A DNA stretch of 64,000 nt. Origin: Streptococcus suis. Its GTDB lineage: Bacteria > Bacillota > Bacilli > Lactobacillales > Streptococcaceae. The DNA lies in assembly GCF_019856455.1 (NCBI RefSeq), contig NZ_CP082205.1, positions 248,001-312,000 on the forward strand, in the 5' to 3' direction. Below are positions 28,627 to 37,891 of the stretch, piece by piece. The first letter of the stretch is position 1, and every line of letters begins with the position of its first letter. The notes under the pieces are model-generated. The model was given only the letters and a program-made list of their open reading frames with translations. It was not told the origin of the DNA and did not search any database. Position numbers and translations under genes: made by a program.

Positions 28627-29290
28627 TTAACATGATTTCGGAAAATAGAATAGCAAATACCTGCCCAGCTTTTCTTTTCTCCTAAGCTCGACTGGAAAAG
28701 CCTCCTGTTCACGCCAGCTTTTCGAAAAACCAATAATCTGCCACTTTAAATCAGCTGCAAGAAGGAACCCAGAAGTAAGACAAACAAATAGACGCTGCAA
28801 AAAACAACGTCTTTTTTTACATTTATATTTTTTCGCAGTAGCTGAATGGGAGTTGTGACCAAGATTCAGCCTTGCGGGGTTCAAATAGCACAGTGGACTA
28901 TTTGAAGTTATCACCAAGAAAGATCAAAGTAACAATCTACGGAATCATTTTTGACAGAAGCTTCGCTTCTTCTATTTCTAACCTCAACATATCTCCCAGA
29001 TATTTTGAGCTGACTTACCGCCTATTTTTCAGTCAAAGCTGCACCTAGCCAGTCTTTCAAGGTCATACTTCCCAGAAAGACTAGTCATGGCACTAGAAGC
29101 TGGGCATAAAGTCCAACCTCACTTCTTAGAGTTCGTGTCAACATCTCAGCGCAGTGGTTGATTGGCAGATTTGTTCGTGTTTTACACTCTAAATCTGACC
29201 TATACGACTGAAGCGAACAGAGTTCGCTTCATTTCCAACCTCAAACTGTCTCCCAGACAGTTTGAGCTGTGCGGGGGTAGGAGTGAAACA
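28627..29290. other. Gene-free repeat-rich region
   Basis: No credible gene. A hairpin AGACG/CGTCT followed by T lies at 28790-28818. From 29115 to 29275 the sequence is an inverted, diverged copy of 18965-19177, with GCGAACAGAGTTCGC and CTGTCTCCCAGACAG palindromes. The last part (29291 on) enters the IS110 block. Confidence 0.6.
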
Positions 29291-30908
29291 GTCTGGGGAT
29301 AGACTGTTTCAGCTCAACAACTAGAAATAAAGACTTGTTGACGAACTCTTTTTCTACCATTTGTCAAGCCTATCAAGGTATTTGATGAAAAATATATCGA
29401 GTTCAATAGTCAAAATAAAGAAATTGTTTTCTTTTGGACTAAAGTTACGTGTAAAAAAGGGTACACGAAATTAACACCTTATGTTGAAAATTTTTGATAA
29501 GGTGTTACAATAATATAGCATAAACAATTTTACTGATTTTGGGTTAAAGTGTAATCGTAAAGTTTGTTATGCGTTATGAGGTAATACATTGTCCGAATGA
29601 GACGATGTATGGAGGCAATCGTGTGTGGCTTCGTAGAAGTCGTTTGCGATTGTCTTTTTCGTTTCTCATAAAAGTCGGCGATATGGCAAGGCTTGGTGTG
29701 ACTGGCTGAAGCGATATTGTGAATACATTTGAACAGAATCTTTCTAGCGTAGGGATTGCCACGCTTGGTAATGTGTTCCTTAGCGAGGAAGTTGCCAGAT
29801 TCATAGTGTCTCAGATCAATACCGATAAAGGCATTGATTTGGTTGGCAGACTGAAAACGGCGAATATCTCCCAGTTCACCAATAATACTTGTTGCAGTAG
29901 TCTCAGCTATTCCAGGAATAGAGAGCAGAATGTCATATTCAGGTAATGGCTGAGCTAGTTCCACCATTTGGTCTAGGACAGTTTGTCTCTGTTCAGAAAG
30001 CCGAAGCAATTCTTTTCCATAGTAACGAACCTCTTCCAGCATTGGAGAGGTTTTCTTGACGGCACAATAAGATTGATTAGCTAGTGCTATCAGCTTCTCA
30101 GCTAAATACGCCACACGCTTGTCAGAAATCCGTTTTGAGGTGGACTGACGAATGCTCTCTAAGAGTTCGTCCTTGCTTAAATCAAGCACGAAGTCCTTGT
30201 AAGGAAACGCAGTAACTAAGTTCCAGTATTGTTCCCCAGTTGGCTTTGATAAGACAGTCTCTATCTCTGGAAACGTGACTTGCAAGACCTTGTGCAGACG
30301 GTTTTTAGCTCGAACGATGTCCTCAGTTAAGTTCTGATAGAAGCGACTTAAATCTCGCAGTTCTTGATAGACTTCTTCTTGGACATAAGTGGGTTTACGA
30401 TTCAGCACAAATTGAGATTGAGCCAGTTTTTCAGCGTCAATTTGATCTGTTTTCCTCACACGCAAGCTATCCAGTTGCTTCTTAGCTTCTAAGGGATTAA
30501 GCCTTGTATAAGCATAGCCATTATCTTCTAGAAAAGTTTGGAGACGGCGAGAATAGACACCTGTTGCTTCAAAGATGATTTCTGGTTTATGGACGGTTCT
30601 CAAATCGCCAAGTAGCCGAGCAAAGCCTAAGGCGTCATTGGACATGGTATAGCCATGAACTTTCTCACCATTGACTAGAATGGCCACTTCTGAACCTGCC
30701 TTACTCACATCAATCCCAAAAACTGCACGCATGATATTACCTCTTTGTCTTGAATGATTCCTTGTTTTAGTGATGTCATTTTCAATACTCGACGTCTGGC
30801 GTCCCACATACTTTGATAACATTCTTTCTAAAACAGGTGTCTTGCCAGTTTTTGATGCGACGTCTAGCGTCAAAAGAGTTCTCGACTTAACAAGACACCT
30901 CTACTTTA
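29291..30908 (-). mobile_element. IS110-family element, copy 2 (inverted)
   Basis: A 1618-bp block matches copy 1 (14985-18837 minus IS66) in the opposite orientation and is uninterrupted, including the 5' hairpin region 30733-30901. It lies against a truncated IS66 copy. Recombination between the inverted copies would flip the 10-12 kb between them. Confidence 0.8.
29530..30732 (-). CDS. IS110-family recombinase/transposase, copy 2
   Basis: The product has 400 residues from ATG 30732 and is identical to copy 1 at 17396-18598. It has the same DEDD motifs (FGIDVSKAG, FEATGVYS, KTDQIDAEK) and C-terminal helix-hairpin-helix LLSIPGIAETTATS. Identity of the two copies points to recent duplication or gene conversion. 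Unlike copy 1, its 5' non-coding RNA region is intact. Confidence 0.93.
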   Translation of the reverse strand: MRAVFGIDVSKAGSEVAILVNGEKVHGYTMSNDALGFARLLGDLRTVHKPEIIFEATGVYSRRLQTFLEDNGYAYTRLNPLEAKKQLDSLRVRKTDQIDAEKLAQSQFVLNRKPTYVQEEVYQELRDLSRFYQNLTEDIVRAKNRLHKVLQVTFPEIETVLSKPTGEQYWNLVTAFPYKDFVLDLSKDELLESIRQSTSKRISDKRVAYLAEKLIALANQSYCAVKKTSPMLEEVRYYGKELLRLSEQRQTVLDQMVELAQPLPEYDILLSIPGIAETTATSIIGELGDIRRFQSANQINAFIGIDLRHYESGNFLAKEHITKRGNPYARKILFKCIHNIASASHTKPCHIADFYEKRKRQSQTTSTKPHTIASIHRLIRTMYYLITHNKLYDYTLTQNQ

Positions 30909-31013
30909 TCATTTTGAGAATGAAAAAAGTAGTGAGTACTCTCTCCCGTCGGAGATTTCCTCACTACTAATCTTAGTATGTTTATCTTGGTCGAGTTCTT
31001 TCCCACTCCCAAG

Positions 31014-31766
31014 TTACTGCCGTAACATATCACAATGAACGTAGCCCGCATAGTCCCCTAGAAATTCCTCCACAACCAAGCCACTCCGTCGTTTGTCATG
31101 ATGATAGAGGGTGATTCCCTTTTTCTCATGCTTCCCAGATAAGAATGTCCAGTAGTAGGTCAACTGGCTATCATTTTCTAAGACCTTGTAGGAGGTCTCA
31201 TCCGCATGGAGAACAGGCTGCTCCAACAATTTCTCGTGCAACAGGTCATAAATCGGCTCGAAATAATATTGACTAGACTTGATGTGCCAGTTGGCTATTT
31301 CCTTCCGACTGATGGGCAGACCAAGCTTATGCCAGTCCTCTTCCTGACGGTAATTGGGTACCTTCAGATTGAACTTCTGGTGAATGGTGTGGGCGATGAT
31401 AGAAGCTGAACCCAAGCTGTATGCCAAAGGTGCTTTAGGAACGGGAGCCTTGATAATCTTATCGCTTAGATTCTTCTGACTACATACTTGACACTTGTAT
31501 GCGTGTTGGATATGGTCAATCCGCTTTAATTGTGCGGGAATGAAGACCAACTCTTGTCGTTGAACAGTAGAACCAATCTCTTTCAACTGTCCATGACAGT
31601 CTGGACAAGTGCAGTCTTCGCCCTGCAATTCGTGATGAACAATCTCTGGAGTGAATTGACTAAAAATAGCCTGACGAACTCCCTTAGCTTTCTTGCGTTT
31701 ATAAGTAATCGTTTCTGTTTCAACTGGGTAAGTCAGCTTCTTCTTCAGGGAGGCTTTCTTCCCCAA
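31014..31766 (-). pseudogene. tnpC: Truncated IS66 TnpC, catalytic part
   Basis: It retains 247 residues of the transposase up to YVHCDM, then three unrelated residues and a stop. The first Asp (HADET) and the second (HCD) are present but the glutamate of the DDE triad and about 200 residues are lost. The frame is entered by the same +1 shift as in copy 1. Confidence 0.88.
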
Positions 31767-31926
31767 ACAAGCTCAGCTGACCGGGTTGATACTCAACTTT
31801 CTCTGATGATTTTCCGTAGAGTTTCTGCCTCAGATAGTCAACCTGTTCTCGAAGGAGGGTTAGCTCATTGGTAAGTTGTTCAATCGTTGAGGTCTGTTGT
31901 TTAATAATTGCCAATAACTCATCCAT
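31720..31926 (-). pseudogene. tnpC: IS66 TnpC N-terminal fragment, copy 2
   Basis: It has 68 residues from ATG 31926. The coiled-coil ELTLLREQVDYLRQKLYG matches copy 1, but the first 20 or so residues differ (MDELLAIIKQQTSTIEQ). It stops at the same place as copy 1, before the +1 frame. Confidence 0.75.
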
Positions 31927-31979
31927 ACGATCGAGCCTCCTTCTTTTTATCTCATTATACACAAAGAAAAGCCATGATT

Positions 31980-32330
31980 TCAATAGAAATCACGACTTTT
32001 TGAAACATTTATTTTTGGAATGATAGAAAATCCTTTCATGAGCCAATCTACTTGTTCGGAAGTTAGAGCCTTGACCTCCTCTTCATTGTTTGGCCAGGTC
32101 AATTTCCCATTTTCAAAACGTTTATACAATAACCAAAATCCTTGTCCGTCCCAGTAAAGAGCTTTGAATCGGTCTTTTCGACCTCCGCAGAAGAGATAGA
32201 CCTGACCGGAGAAGGGATCCAGATTAAATTGACTTTTGACAAGATAGGCGAGAGAATCAATCCCCTGACGCATATCCGTTTTCCCACAGACCAAGTAGAC
32301 TTGACCTAAATCACTGAGTCGGATGGTCAT
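31980..32330 (-). CDS. tnpB: IS66 TnpB, copy 2
   Basis: The product has 116 residues and is almost identical to TnpB of copy 1 (a Val for Ile and an Arg for Gln are visible). It is intact but belongs to a truncated element. Confidence 0.9.
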   Translation of the reverse strand: MTIRLSDLGQVYLVCGKTDMRQGIDSLAYLVKSQFNLDPFSGQVYLFCGGRKDRFKALYWDGQGFWLLYKRFENGKLTWPNNEEEVKALTSEQVDWLMKGFSIIPKINVSKSRDFY

Positions 32331-32496
32331 AATGTAGCACCTTATCCAAGATAGTTTCCATTACTTCAGGATTGATAGATCGGAAGAATGTGACTTCCGT
32401 TTTTCCGAGACGAATTTTCATCAGAATATCGTTTCTGCTTTTCTTTTCAAAGCGGCGAGATTTGAGAATAGTCAATGGGACGATGGGCTGTGACAT
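32311..32496 (-). CDS. tnpA: IS66 TnpA-like protein, copy 2
   Basis: The product has 61 residues and is similar to that of copy 1, with about a dozen changes (for example [16 protein letters not shown]). It overlaps tnpB by 20 bp. The left inverted repeat of the element lies 60 bp upstream. Confidence 0.6.
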   Translation of the reverse strand: MSQPIVPLTILKSRRFEKKSRNDILMKIRLGKTEVTFFRSINPEVMETILDKVLHYDHPTQ

Positions 32497-32601
32497 AAAA
32501 AATCCTCCAGTTTGTTTTTTATAACAGTATACTGGAGGAAGGAGTGATTGGATAGATACCTTGTTATTGGGCGGTTACACCATATTCCTAATAATCGTTG
32601 A

Positions 32602-33202
32602 CTAATTAAAGTAACTATCGTAATACATATCCAGCATGAAAATCCTAAAAGCAGGGGTTTCCCACCGCTTTTTATAAGTTTTATAACATTTGTGTTTAGA
32701 CCTATTGCAGCCATTAGTTTTAATATTTGTCTTTCTCATACCTTTCCTCCTCACCAACAAAACCGCAGTTCCAATCCAAAAGGTCATGGCTGGAAGAAAC
32801 ACCAACATCAGATTAAACCAAACTGGAACAGCCATGACCATATTTACCATACCGCCAACAATCATAAAGAGATAGGTCGGTAAAAAGACATAGCGGACTA
32901 ATTTTTCCTTTTGAAAAAATAGCAGAGCGAGACCAAGCAAGGTGAGTGGTACTAGAAGCTCCCAGCCAGTCAAGACTAAGTCAGGTTCCTTGGGGATTGC
33001 CCAGAGACGAAGGACACAAATCAGGAGAAAAAGAAGGGGGATGCAGAGAAAACTTGTCCAAACCTTGATTTTGCTGGTCTGGTAAATCAGACTGCGAATG
33101 ATGAGGAAGATCCCTGCTGGTAGGAGGATGTTGGACGGTTTGAAGTGGTACGGCGAAAAGCATTGAAAACAGGACTATCTCAAAAAATACTAATGCGAAC
33201 AT
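32602..33202 (-). pseudogene. Frameshifted membrane protein gene
   Basis: A hydrophobic reading frame from 32602 to about 33140 (including ILLPAGIFLIIRSLIYQTSK and FMIVGGMVNMVMAVPVWFNL) has no start codon of its own. In another frame an ATG at 33202 gives a hydrophobic start (MFALVFFEIVLFSMLFAVPL) that lines up with it if one base is shifted near 33140. The combined product would be about 200 residues with five or six membrane helices. The end after RRKGMRKTN is polar and may be altered. The IS66 remnant lies 24 bp beyond the stop. No family recognised. Confidence 0.5.
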
Positions 33203-33221
33203 AACGAAAATTCCCCTAGAT

Positions 33222-33250
33222 TTGACAGGGATAGGGTTCTGTGGTAATAT
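33222..33250 (+). promoter_or_regulatory. Promoter of the DUF536-type gene
   Basis: TTGACA (33222-33227), 17-bp spacer, TAATAT (33245-33250). Confidence 0.75.
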
Positions 33251-33293
33251 TTTAATGATACAAACTATGAGAAATGTAAGTACCGAGGATATT

Positions 33294-33788
33294 ATGGGAA
33301 TCGAAAAAACAGTCAGTGAGTTAGCTGAAATTTTAGGAGTGAGCCGGCAGGCTATGAATAATCGTGTCAAATCACTTCCTGAAGAATTTGTAGATAAAAA
33401 TGACAAGGGTGTGACCGTTGTAAATCGTGCTGGCTTGATTAAGTTGGAGGAAATCTACAAAACAACCATTTTTGAAGATGAGCCGATTAGCGATGAAGTC
33501 AAGCATCGTGAATTGATGGAAATTTTAGTTGACGAGAAAAATGCTGAAATCATCCGCTTATATAGTCAATTAAAAGCCAAAGATAAGCAACTTGCCGAAA
33601 AAGATGAACAACTCAAGGTCAAAGATGTGCAGATTGCTGAGAAGGATAAACAGTTGGATCAGCAACAGCAATTGACACTAAAAGCTATGGCCGATAAGGA
33701 AGTTCTCAAGTTGGAATTGGACGAAGTTAAAGCACAGGCAGAAGAAGTGCAAGCTAAAGGCTTCTTTGCACGTTTGTTTGGGAAATAA
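33294..33788 (+). CDS. DUF536-type HTH/coiled-coil protein
   Basis: The product has 164 residues from ATG 33294 (GAGG at 33286). The first 55 form a helix-turn-helix (TVSELAEILGVSRQAMNNRVKSL), followed by a long Lys/Glu/Gln coiled coil with KDKQLAEKDEQLKVKD repeats and the C-terminal signature FFARLFGK. Similar proteins occur on streptococcal and enterococcal plasmids and chromosomes and are linked to replication or segregation, but the role is not established. The helix-turn-helix suggests DNA binding and the coiled coil suggests oligomers. It has its own promoter and terminator. Confidence 0.75.
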   Translation: MGIEKTVSELAEILGVSRQAMNNRVKSLPEEFVDKNDKGVTVVNRAGLIKLEEIYKTTIFEDEPISDEVKHRELMEILVDEKNAEIIRLYSQLKAKDKQLAEKDEQLKVKDVQIAEKDKQLDQQQQLTLKAMADKEVLKLELDEVKAQAEEVQAKGFFARLFGK

Positions 33789-33811
33789 AAAGGTCCGGGG
33801 GACCTTTTTAT
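33786..33811 (+). terminator. Terminator of the DUF536-type gene
   Basis: AAAAAGGTCC pairs with GGACCTTTTT around GGG. Confidence 0.85.
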
Positions 33812-33860
33812 CATGAGCTTGAAAACAAGAGAGCGAATAAAGGTCCGGGGGAGTGAAACA

Positions 33861-34000
33861 GTCTAGGGATAGACTGTTTCAGCCCGAGCTTGGAAATAAG
33901 AAAGCGAGGTATAGTCTAGGGATAGACTGTTTCAGCCCGAGCTTGGAAATAAGAAAGCGAGGTACAGTCTGGGGATAGACTGTTTCAGCCCACACTAAAA
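33861..34000. repeat. 53-bp tandem repeat, two full copies and a partial third
   Basis: The unit starting GTCTAGGGATAGACTGTTTC begins at 33861, 33914 and 33967 (the third has GTCTGGGGATAG). Each contains a palindrome AGTCT-AGGGAT-AGACT. The same hairpin borders both IS110 copies (18812-18837 and 29281-29310). No gene lies between 33812 and 34161. Confidence 0.85.
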
Positions 34001-34021
34001 AATGGAAGATGACATGTGATA

Positions 34022-34052
34022 TAAAAAGATTGGTGGGAACCAATCTTTTTTA
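34022..34052. terminator. Hairpin upstream of the PTS regulator
   Basis: AAAAAGATTGGT pairs with ACCAATCTTTTTT around GGGA; it can terminate in either direction. Confidence 0.65.
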
Positions 34053-34161
34053 GTTTAAGTAGTGAGCACAATTGAATTTGTGTTTTTTATTATGTTAATT
34101 GGGCTCAAAGACTCTAGAAATCAGAAATGAAAAGGGATACAATTAAGACAAGGAGGAAAAT

Positions 34162-36204
34162 ATGGTTGATAATCGTACCATGGCGATTCTGATGGAATTG
34201 TTTGCGACTCGAAAAGAAAGTTTGTACGAACTTAGTATTCAAACAGGAATTGAAAAGGAGCAGCTACATTCTAATTTGGAACTAGTCAATCAATTGTTGC
34301 AAGAACATTCCTTCCCGCAGATACAATACAAAGATAGCGAGTTTGTTATTTCTACGGAGCTTTACAATCAAAAAGAAAGTGTATTTTCGCTCTTTCGCAA
34401 TCGCCAGATCTATCTTTCGCAAGAAGAAAGACAGCTTCTTATCTATCTTTATACCTTTATCCGAAAAGAATTTGTATCAAACGTTCACTACCAAGAATTA
34501 TTGAGTGTGAGCCGTAACACAACATTGACGGATATTAAGAATGTAAAGGAACTTTGCTTGGACTTTCAAGTACGCTTGGAATATACGAGGGCGAAAGGCT
34601 ATCATCTAATTGGTCGAGAAGAAGATAAACATCGCTTGGCGCTTTATGCACTCAGTAATTGTTTGCAGTCTTCGATTGGTGTGTGGGCTTTGGATTATAT
34701 TCTTAAATCTTGGGGTGAGGAAAATCCTATTGAAGAATTGAAAATAGTGAGTCAACAAGCTTGCAATTATTATAAAGTCTCAGCTTTAGAAGAGAGATTG
34801 GATGAATATTTGTATTTTTTGATATTTTTATTTATCCGTCAGGCGCGTGTTGGCAACCTTATTAACTGGAATTTTGAAGGAAAGGTAGGGTTTGTAAAAG
34901 ATTTTCTGCAACGACTTTGGAAATTATTACGTTTAAAAAGTACTAGCACATTAGAATTAAATGCTGCGACACAAGAGTATCTGTCACATTTACTGCAAGG
35001 ATGCTTAGAAGGTGAGAGCAGAGAAAAGGATGATTTATTTTACCACTTGACTGTAGAAATAGTGGAAGAGATGGAACGTTTGTCCTTAATTGCTTTTGAA
35101 CATCGCTCGGAAATGATTGAAGGTTTGCAACGTCACCTAATTCCTGCTTACTACCGTTTAACATCTCGTTTGGTAAATGTCAATTCATATACTGAAACCA
35201 TCAAAGAAGAGCATGCTGACTTGTTCTATCTTGTAAAAAAAGCTTTGCGACCTTTGGAAGAGCATCTAGGTTTTACTATACCAGATAGTGAGGTATCTTA
35301 TTTTGTCATCCACTTTGGTGGCTACATCGAAGCAGGTCAACAACGTTCATATCGTTATCGGGCCTTGGTTGTTTGCCCAAATGGAGTGAGCTCTTCGCTG
35401 ATTGTAAAAGAAAATCTACGGCAACTATTTCCTAATATCTATTTTGCCGATACCCATTCCTTACAGGATTGGAAGATGCTAGACATGACAGACTATGACA
35501 TGGTATTTGGAACTATCAAGCTGAATATAGAGCTACCATTTTTCTTGGTATCCCAGCTGATGACCTCTAATCATAAAAAAGAATTATTTCATTTGGTTAA
35601 TCAGCATTTCCCAAATGCGGCTTATTTTCCGATTGAGATTGAGCAGTTATTATCACTTGTTGGGAAACATGCAACCATTCATCAGGAGCAGGCTTTAAAA
35701 TATGAATTGGTGCAGTTTCTCAATCAGCGCTCCCATGAGCAAAGGGGAAGGAGTCCTATGTTAGAAGAATTGATTACAAAAGAGACCTTTCAATGGTCTG
35801 AGGAAGTTTTAGACTGGCAAAAAGCAGTTGCCCTGGCTGCACGACCTCTGGCAGATAAAGGAGCTATAGAAACTCTATATATTGATGCTATGATAGCGAA
35901 GGTAGAAGAGTTTGGTCCTTTTATTGACCTAGGTAAAGGAATTGCGATTCCACATGCACGACCAGAAGATGGGGTTAATGAGGTAGGGATGTCAATGTTG
36001 GTATTGGATAAGCCAGTTTATCTATTGGATGACCCTAGTCATGAAATTCGGCTGTTCATTTGTATTGCAGCCGTGGATAATCAAACCCATCTCAGAGCAC
36101 TCTCGCATTTGACAAAAATTTTGCGAGAAGAAGAAAATATTCAACAACTTGTCGGCGCCAAAGAATTTGCCGACGTACAACATTTATTAAAGGAGGAACA
36201 GTAA
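34162..36204 (+). CDS. PRD-containing transcriptional regulator with EIIB-like and EIIA domains (MtlR/UlaR type)
   Basis: The product has 680 residues. Order: two N-terminal helix-turn-helix regions (about 1-130), two PRD domains (about 170-400), an EIIB-like domain with VVCPNGVSSS (about 410-500), and a C-terminal EIIA domain (about 530-680) with His598 in IPHARPEDG as the likely phosphate site. Such proteins sense PTS phosphorylation and activate the adjacent sugar operon. It directly precedes EIIB, EIIC and transketolase genes, and no separate EIIA gene is present, so this EIIA domain might also feed the transporter. AGGAGG precedes the ATG. Confidence 0.88.
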   Translation: MVDNRTMAILMELFATRKESLYELSIQTGIEKEQLHSNLELVNQLLQEHSFPQIQYKDSEFVISTELYNQKESVFSLFRNRQIYLSQEERQLLIYLYTFIRKEFVSNVHYQELLSVSRNTTLTDIKNVKELCLDFQVRLEYTRAKGYHLIGREEDKHRLALYALSNCLQSSIGVWALDYILKSWGEENPIEELKIVSQQACNYYKVSALEERLDEYLYFLIFLFIRQARVGNLINWNFEGKVGFVKDFLQRLWKLLRLKSTSTLELNAATQEYLSHLLQGCLEGESREKDDLFYHLTVEIVEEMERLSLIAFEHRSEMIEGLQRHLIPAYYRLTSRLVNVNSYTETIKEEHADLFYLVKKALRPLEEHLGFTIPDSEVSYFVIHFGGYIEAGQQRSYRYRALVVCPNGVSSSLIVKENLRQLFPNIYFADTHSLQDWKMLDMTDYDMVFGTIKLNIELPFFLVSQLMTSNHKKELFHLVNQHFPNAAYFPIEIEQLLSLVGKHATIHQEQALKYELVQFLNQRSHEQRGRSPMLEELITKETFQWSEEVLDWQKAVALAARPLADKGAIETLYIDAMIAKVEEFGPFIDLGKGIAIPHARPEDGVNEVGMSMLVLDKPVYLLDDPSHEIRLFICIAAVDNQTHLRALSHLTKILREEENIQQLVGAKEFADVQHLLKEEQ

Positions 36205-36205
36205 T

Positions 36206-36490
36206 ATGTTACGAATTGGAACAGCCTGTGGTTCAGGTTTAGGCTCTAGCTTTATGGTTCAAATGAATATTGAATCCATTTTGCGAGATTTAGGTGTATC
36301 AGATGTTCATGTGGAGCATTATGATCTAGGTGGTGCCAATCCGAGTGAAGCAGATGTGTGGATTGTCGGACGTGACCTGGCTGATTCTGCAACTCATTTA
36401 GGAGATGTTCGAATATTGAATAGTATTATTGATATGAATGAGTTGAGGGAACTTGTCACGGCTATCTGTCAAGAAAAAGGTTTGGTTTAA
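36206..36490 (+). CDS. ulaB: PTS EIIB, ascorbate/lactose-II type
   Basis: The product has 94 residues. The phosphocysteine loop is GTACGSGLGSSFM with Cys8 as the acceptor, followed by the alpha/beta fold of the Ula/Sga EIIB family. It takes phosphate from an EIIA domain and passes it to sugar bound by EIIC. It starts 1 bp after the regulator stop with AAAGGAGG in the end of that gene, so it is translationally coupled, and lies 53 bp before EIIC. Substrate assignment to ascorbate is by homology only. Confidence 0.85.
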   Translation: MLRIGTACGSGLGSSFMVQMNIESILRDLGVSDVHVEHYDLGGANPSEADVWIVGRDLADSATHLGDVRILNSIIDMNELRELVTAICQEKGLV

Positions 36491-36543
36491 ATTGTATACA
36501 CAGGGGATGACCCGCAAAGATAAAATTATAAAGGAGACAGAAA

Positions 36544-37890
36544 ATGATATTGGATTTTCTCATTGATATTGCTAAAACTCCGGCAATTCTGGTGGCTCTC
36601 ATTGCTATTCTAGGTTTAGCCTTACAGAAAAAGCCCGCAGCAGATTTAATTAAGGGGGGCTTGAAAACTTTTGTTGGTTTTATTGTTGTTGGTGGCGGAG
36701 CGAATATTATTGTTGGCTCGCTTGAGCCATTTGGTCAAATGTTTGAACAAGCTTTCAACTTGAAAGGGGTTGTTCCAAATAATGAAGCTATTGTAGCGAT
36801 GGCTTTGGATAAGTATGGAACTGCTACATCCTTGATTATGTTGCTTGGAATGGTCTTCAATATTGCTATTGCTCGCTTTACACGCTTTAAATATATTTTC
36901 TTGACAGGACACCACACACTATATATGGCCTGTATGATTGCAGTTATCATGAGTGTTGCAGGATTCACTTCTGTCGGCCTAATTGTGATGGGTGGGTTGG
37001 CTTTAGGTCTGATTATGACACTCTCCCCAGCCTTCGTTCAAAAATACATGATTCAATTGACAGGAAATGATCATGTCGCCCTAGGTCACTTCAGTGCACT
37101 TGGTTACTGGTTGAGTGGTGTAGTAGGCGGTTTGGTCGGTGATAAGTCTAAGTCTACTGAGGATATTAATTTCCCTAAAGGTTTGGCATTCTTGCGTGAT
37201 TCAACTGTCAGCATTGCCATTTCTATGTACTTGATTTACATGATTGTGGCTTTGTTTGCAGGCGGTGATTATATTAAGGAAAACCTTAGTGGTGGTACTG
37301 ACAGTATGATTTATGCCTTGACCCTAGGTGGAACTTTTGCAGCAGGTGTTTTTGTTATCTTATCCGGTGTACGCTTAATTTTGGCGGAAATTGTTCCAGC
37401 CTTCAAAGGAATTTCAGAGAAGTTGGTTCCGAATTCCAAACCAGCCCTAGACTGTCCAGTTGTTTATCCTTATGCACCAAACGCCGTGTTGATTGGCTTT
37501 ATCTCTAGTTTTGCAGGTGGTATTGTCAGCATGATTATTCTTGCCTTGACTGGCGGTGTCGTTATCCTTCCAGGTGTCGTACCACATTTCTTCTGCGGAG
37601 CTACTGCAGGGGTTATGGGGAATGCCTCAGGTGGTGTTCGTGGCGCAGTTTGTGGTGCTTTTATGCAAGGGGTTCTCATTAGTTTCTTACCTGTATTCTT
37701 ACTTCCTGTTTTGGGAGACCTTGGTTTTGCAGGTTCAACATTCTCAGATGCAGATTTTGGTCTATCAGGTATTTTCTTGGGAATTCTTGCTAAAAATGGC
37801 GGTATTTTCACAGTTTCTGTTGGTATCTTTGCTGTCTTGGCCTTGATGCTTGGATTGTCATTGGTGAAAAAAGAACAGAAAGAAGGATAA
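36544..37890 (+). CDS. ulaA: PTS EIIC, ascorbate (UlaA/SgaT) family
   Basis: The product has 448 residues with about ten to twelve membrane segments. Characteristic stretches are GLKTFVGFIVVGGGANIIVG, FLTGHHTLYMACM and NAVLIGFISSFAGGI. It is the membrane channel that phosphorylates and imports the sugar with EIIB. AAAGGAGA precedes the ATG. It is followed 1 bp later by the transketolase N-terminal gene. The usual ascorbate degradation genes (ulaD, ulaE, ulaF, ulaG) are not nearby, so the true substrate may be another sugar acid or pentose. Confidence 0.9.
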   Translation: MILDFLIDIAKTPAILVALIAILGLALQKKPAADLIKGGLKTFVGFIVVGGGANIIVGSLEPFGQMFEQAFNLKGVVPNNEAIVAMALDKYGTATSLIMLLGMVFNIAIARFTRFKYIFLTGHHTLYMACMIAVIMSVAGFTSVGLIVMGGLALGLIMTLSPAFVQKYMIQLTGNDHVALGHFSALGYWLSGVVGGLVGDKSKSTEDINFPKGLAFLRDSTVSIAISMYLIYMIVALFAGGDYIKENLSGGTDSMIYALTLGGTFAAGVFVILSGVRLILAEIVPAFKGISEKLVPNSKPALDCPVVYPYAPNAVLIGFISSFAGGIVSMIILALTGGVVILPGVVPHFFCGATAGVMGNASGGVRGAVCGAFMQGVLISFLPVFLLPVLGDLGFAGSTFSDADFGLSGIFLGILAKNGGIFTVSVGIFAVLALMLGLSLVKKEQKEG

Positions 37891-37891
37891 T

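Larger units (their letters stand above)
31014..32578 (-). mobile_element. IS66-family element, truncated copy 2
   Basis: The left inverted repeat is at 32556-32578 (same 23 bp as copy 1). tnpA, tnpB and the first half of tnpC are present, but homology stops at about 31027 where the dispersed hairpin and IS110 region begin. The right half and right end are absent, so the element cannot move by itself. It differs from copy 1 at scattered bases, so the two are separate insertions. Confidence 0.85.

Noticed and set aside
33861..34000. Possible CRISPR array
   Set aside because: The 53-bp units are directly tandem without unique spacers, and no cas genes are in the window.
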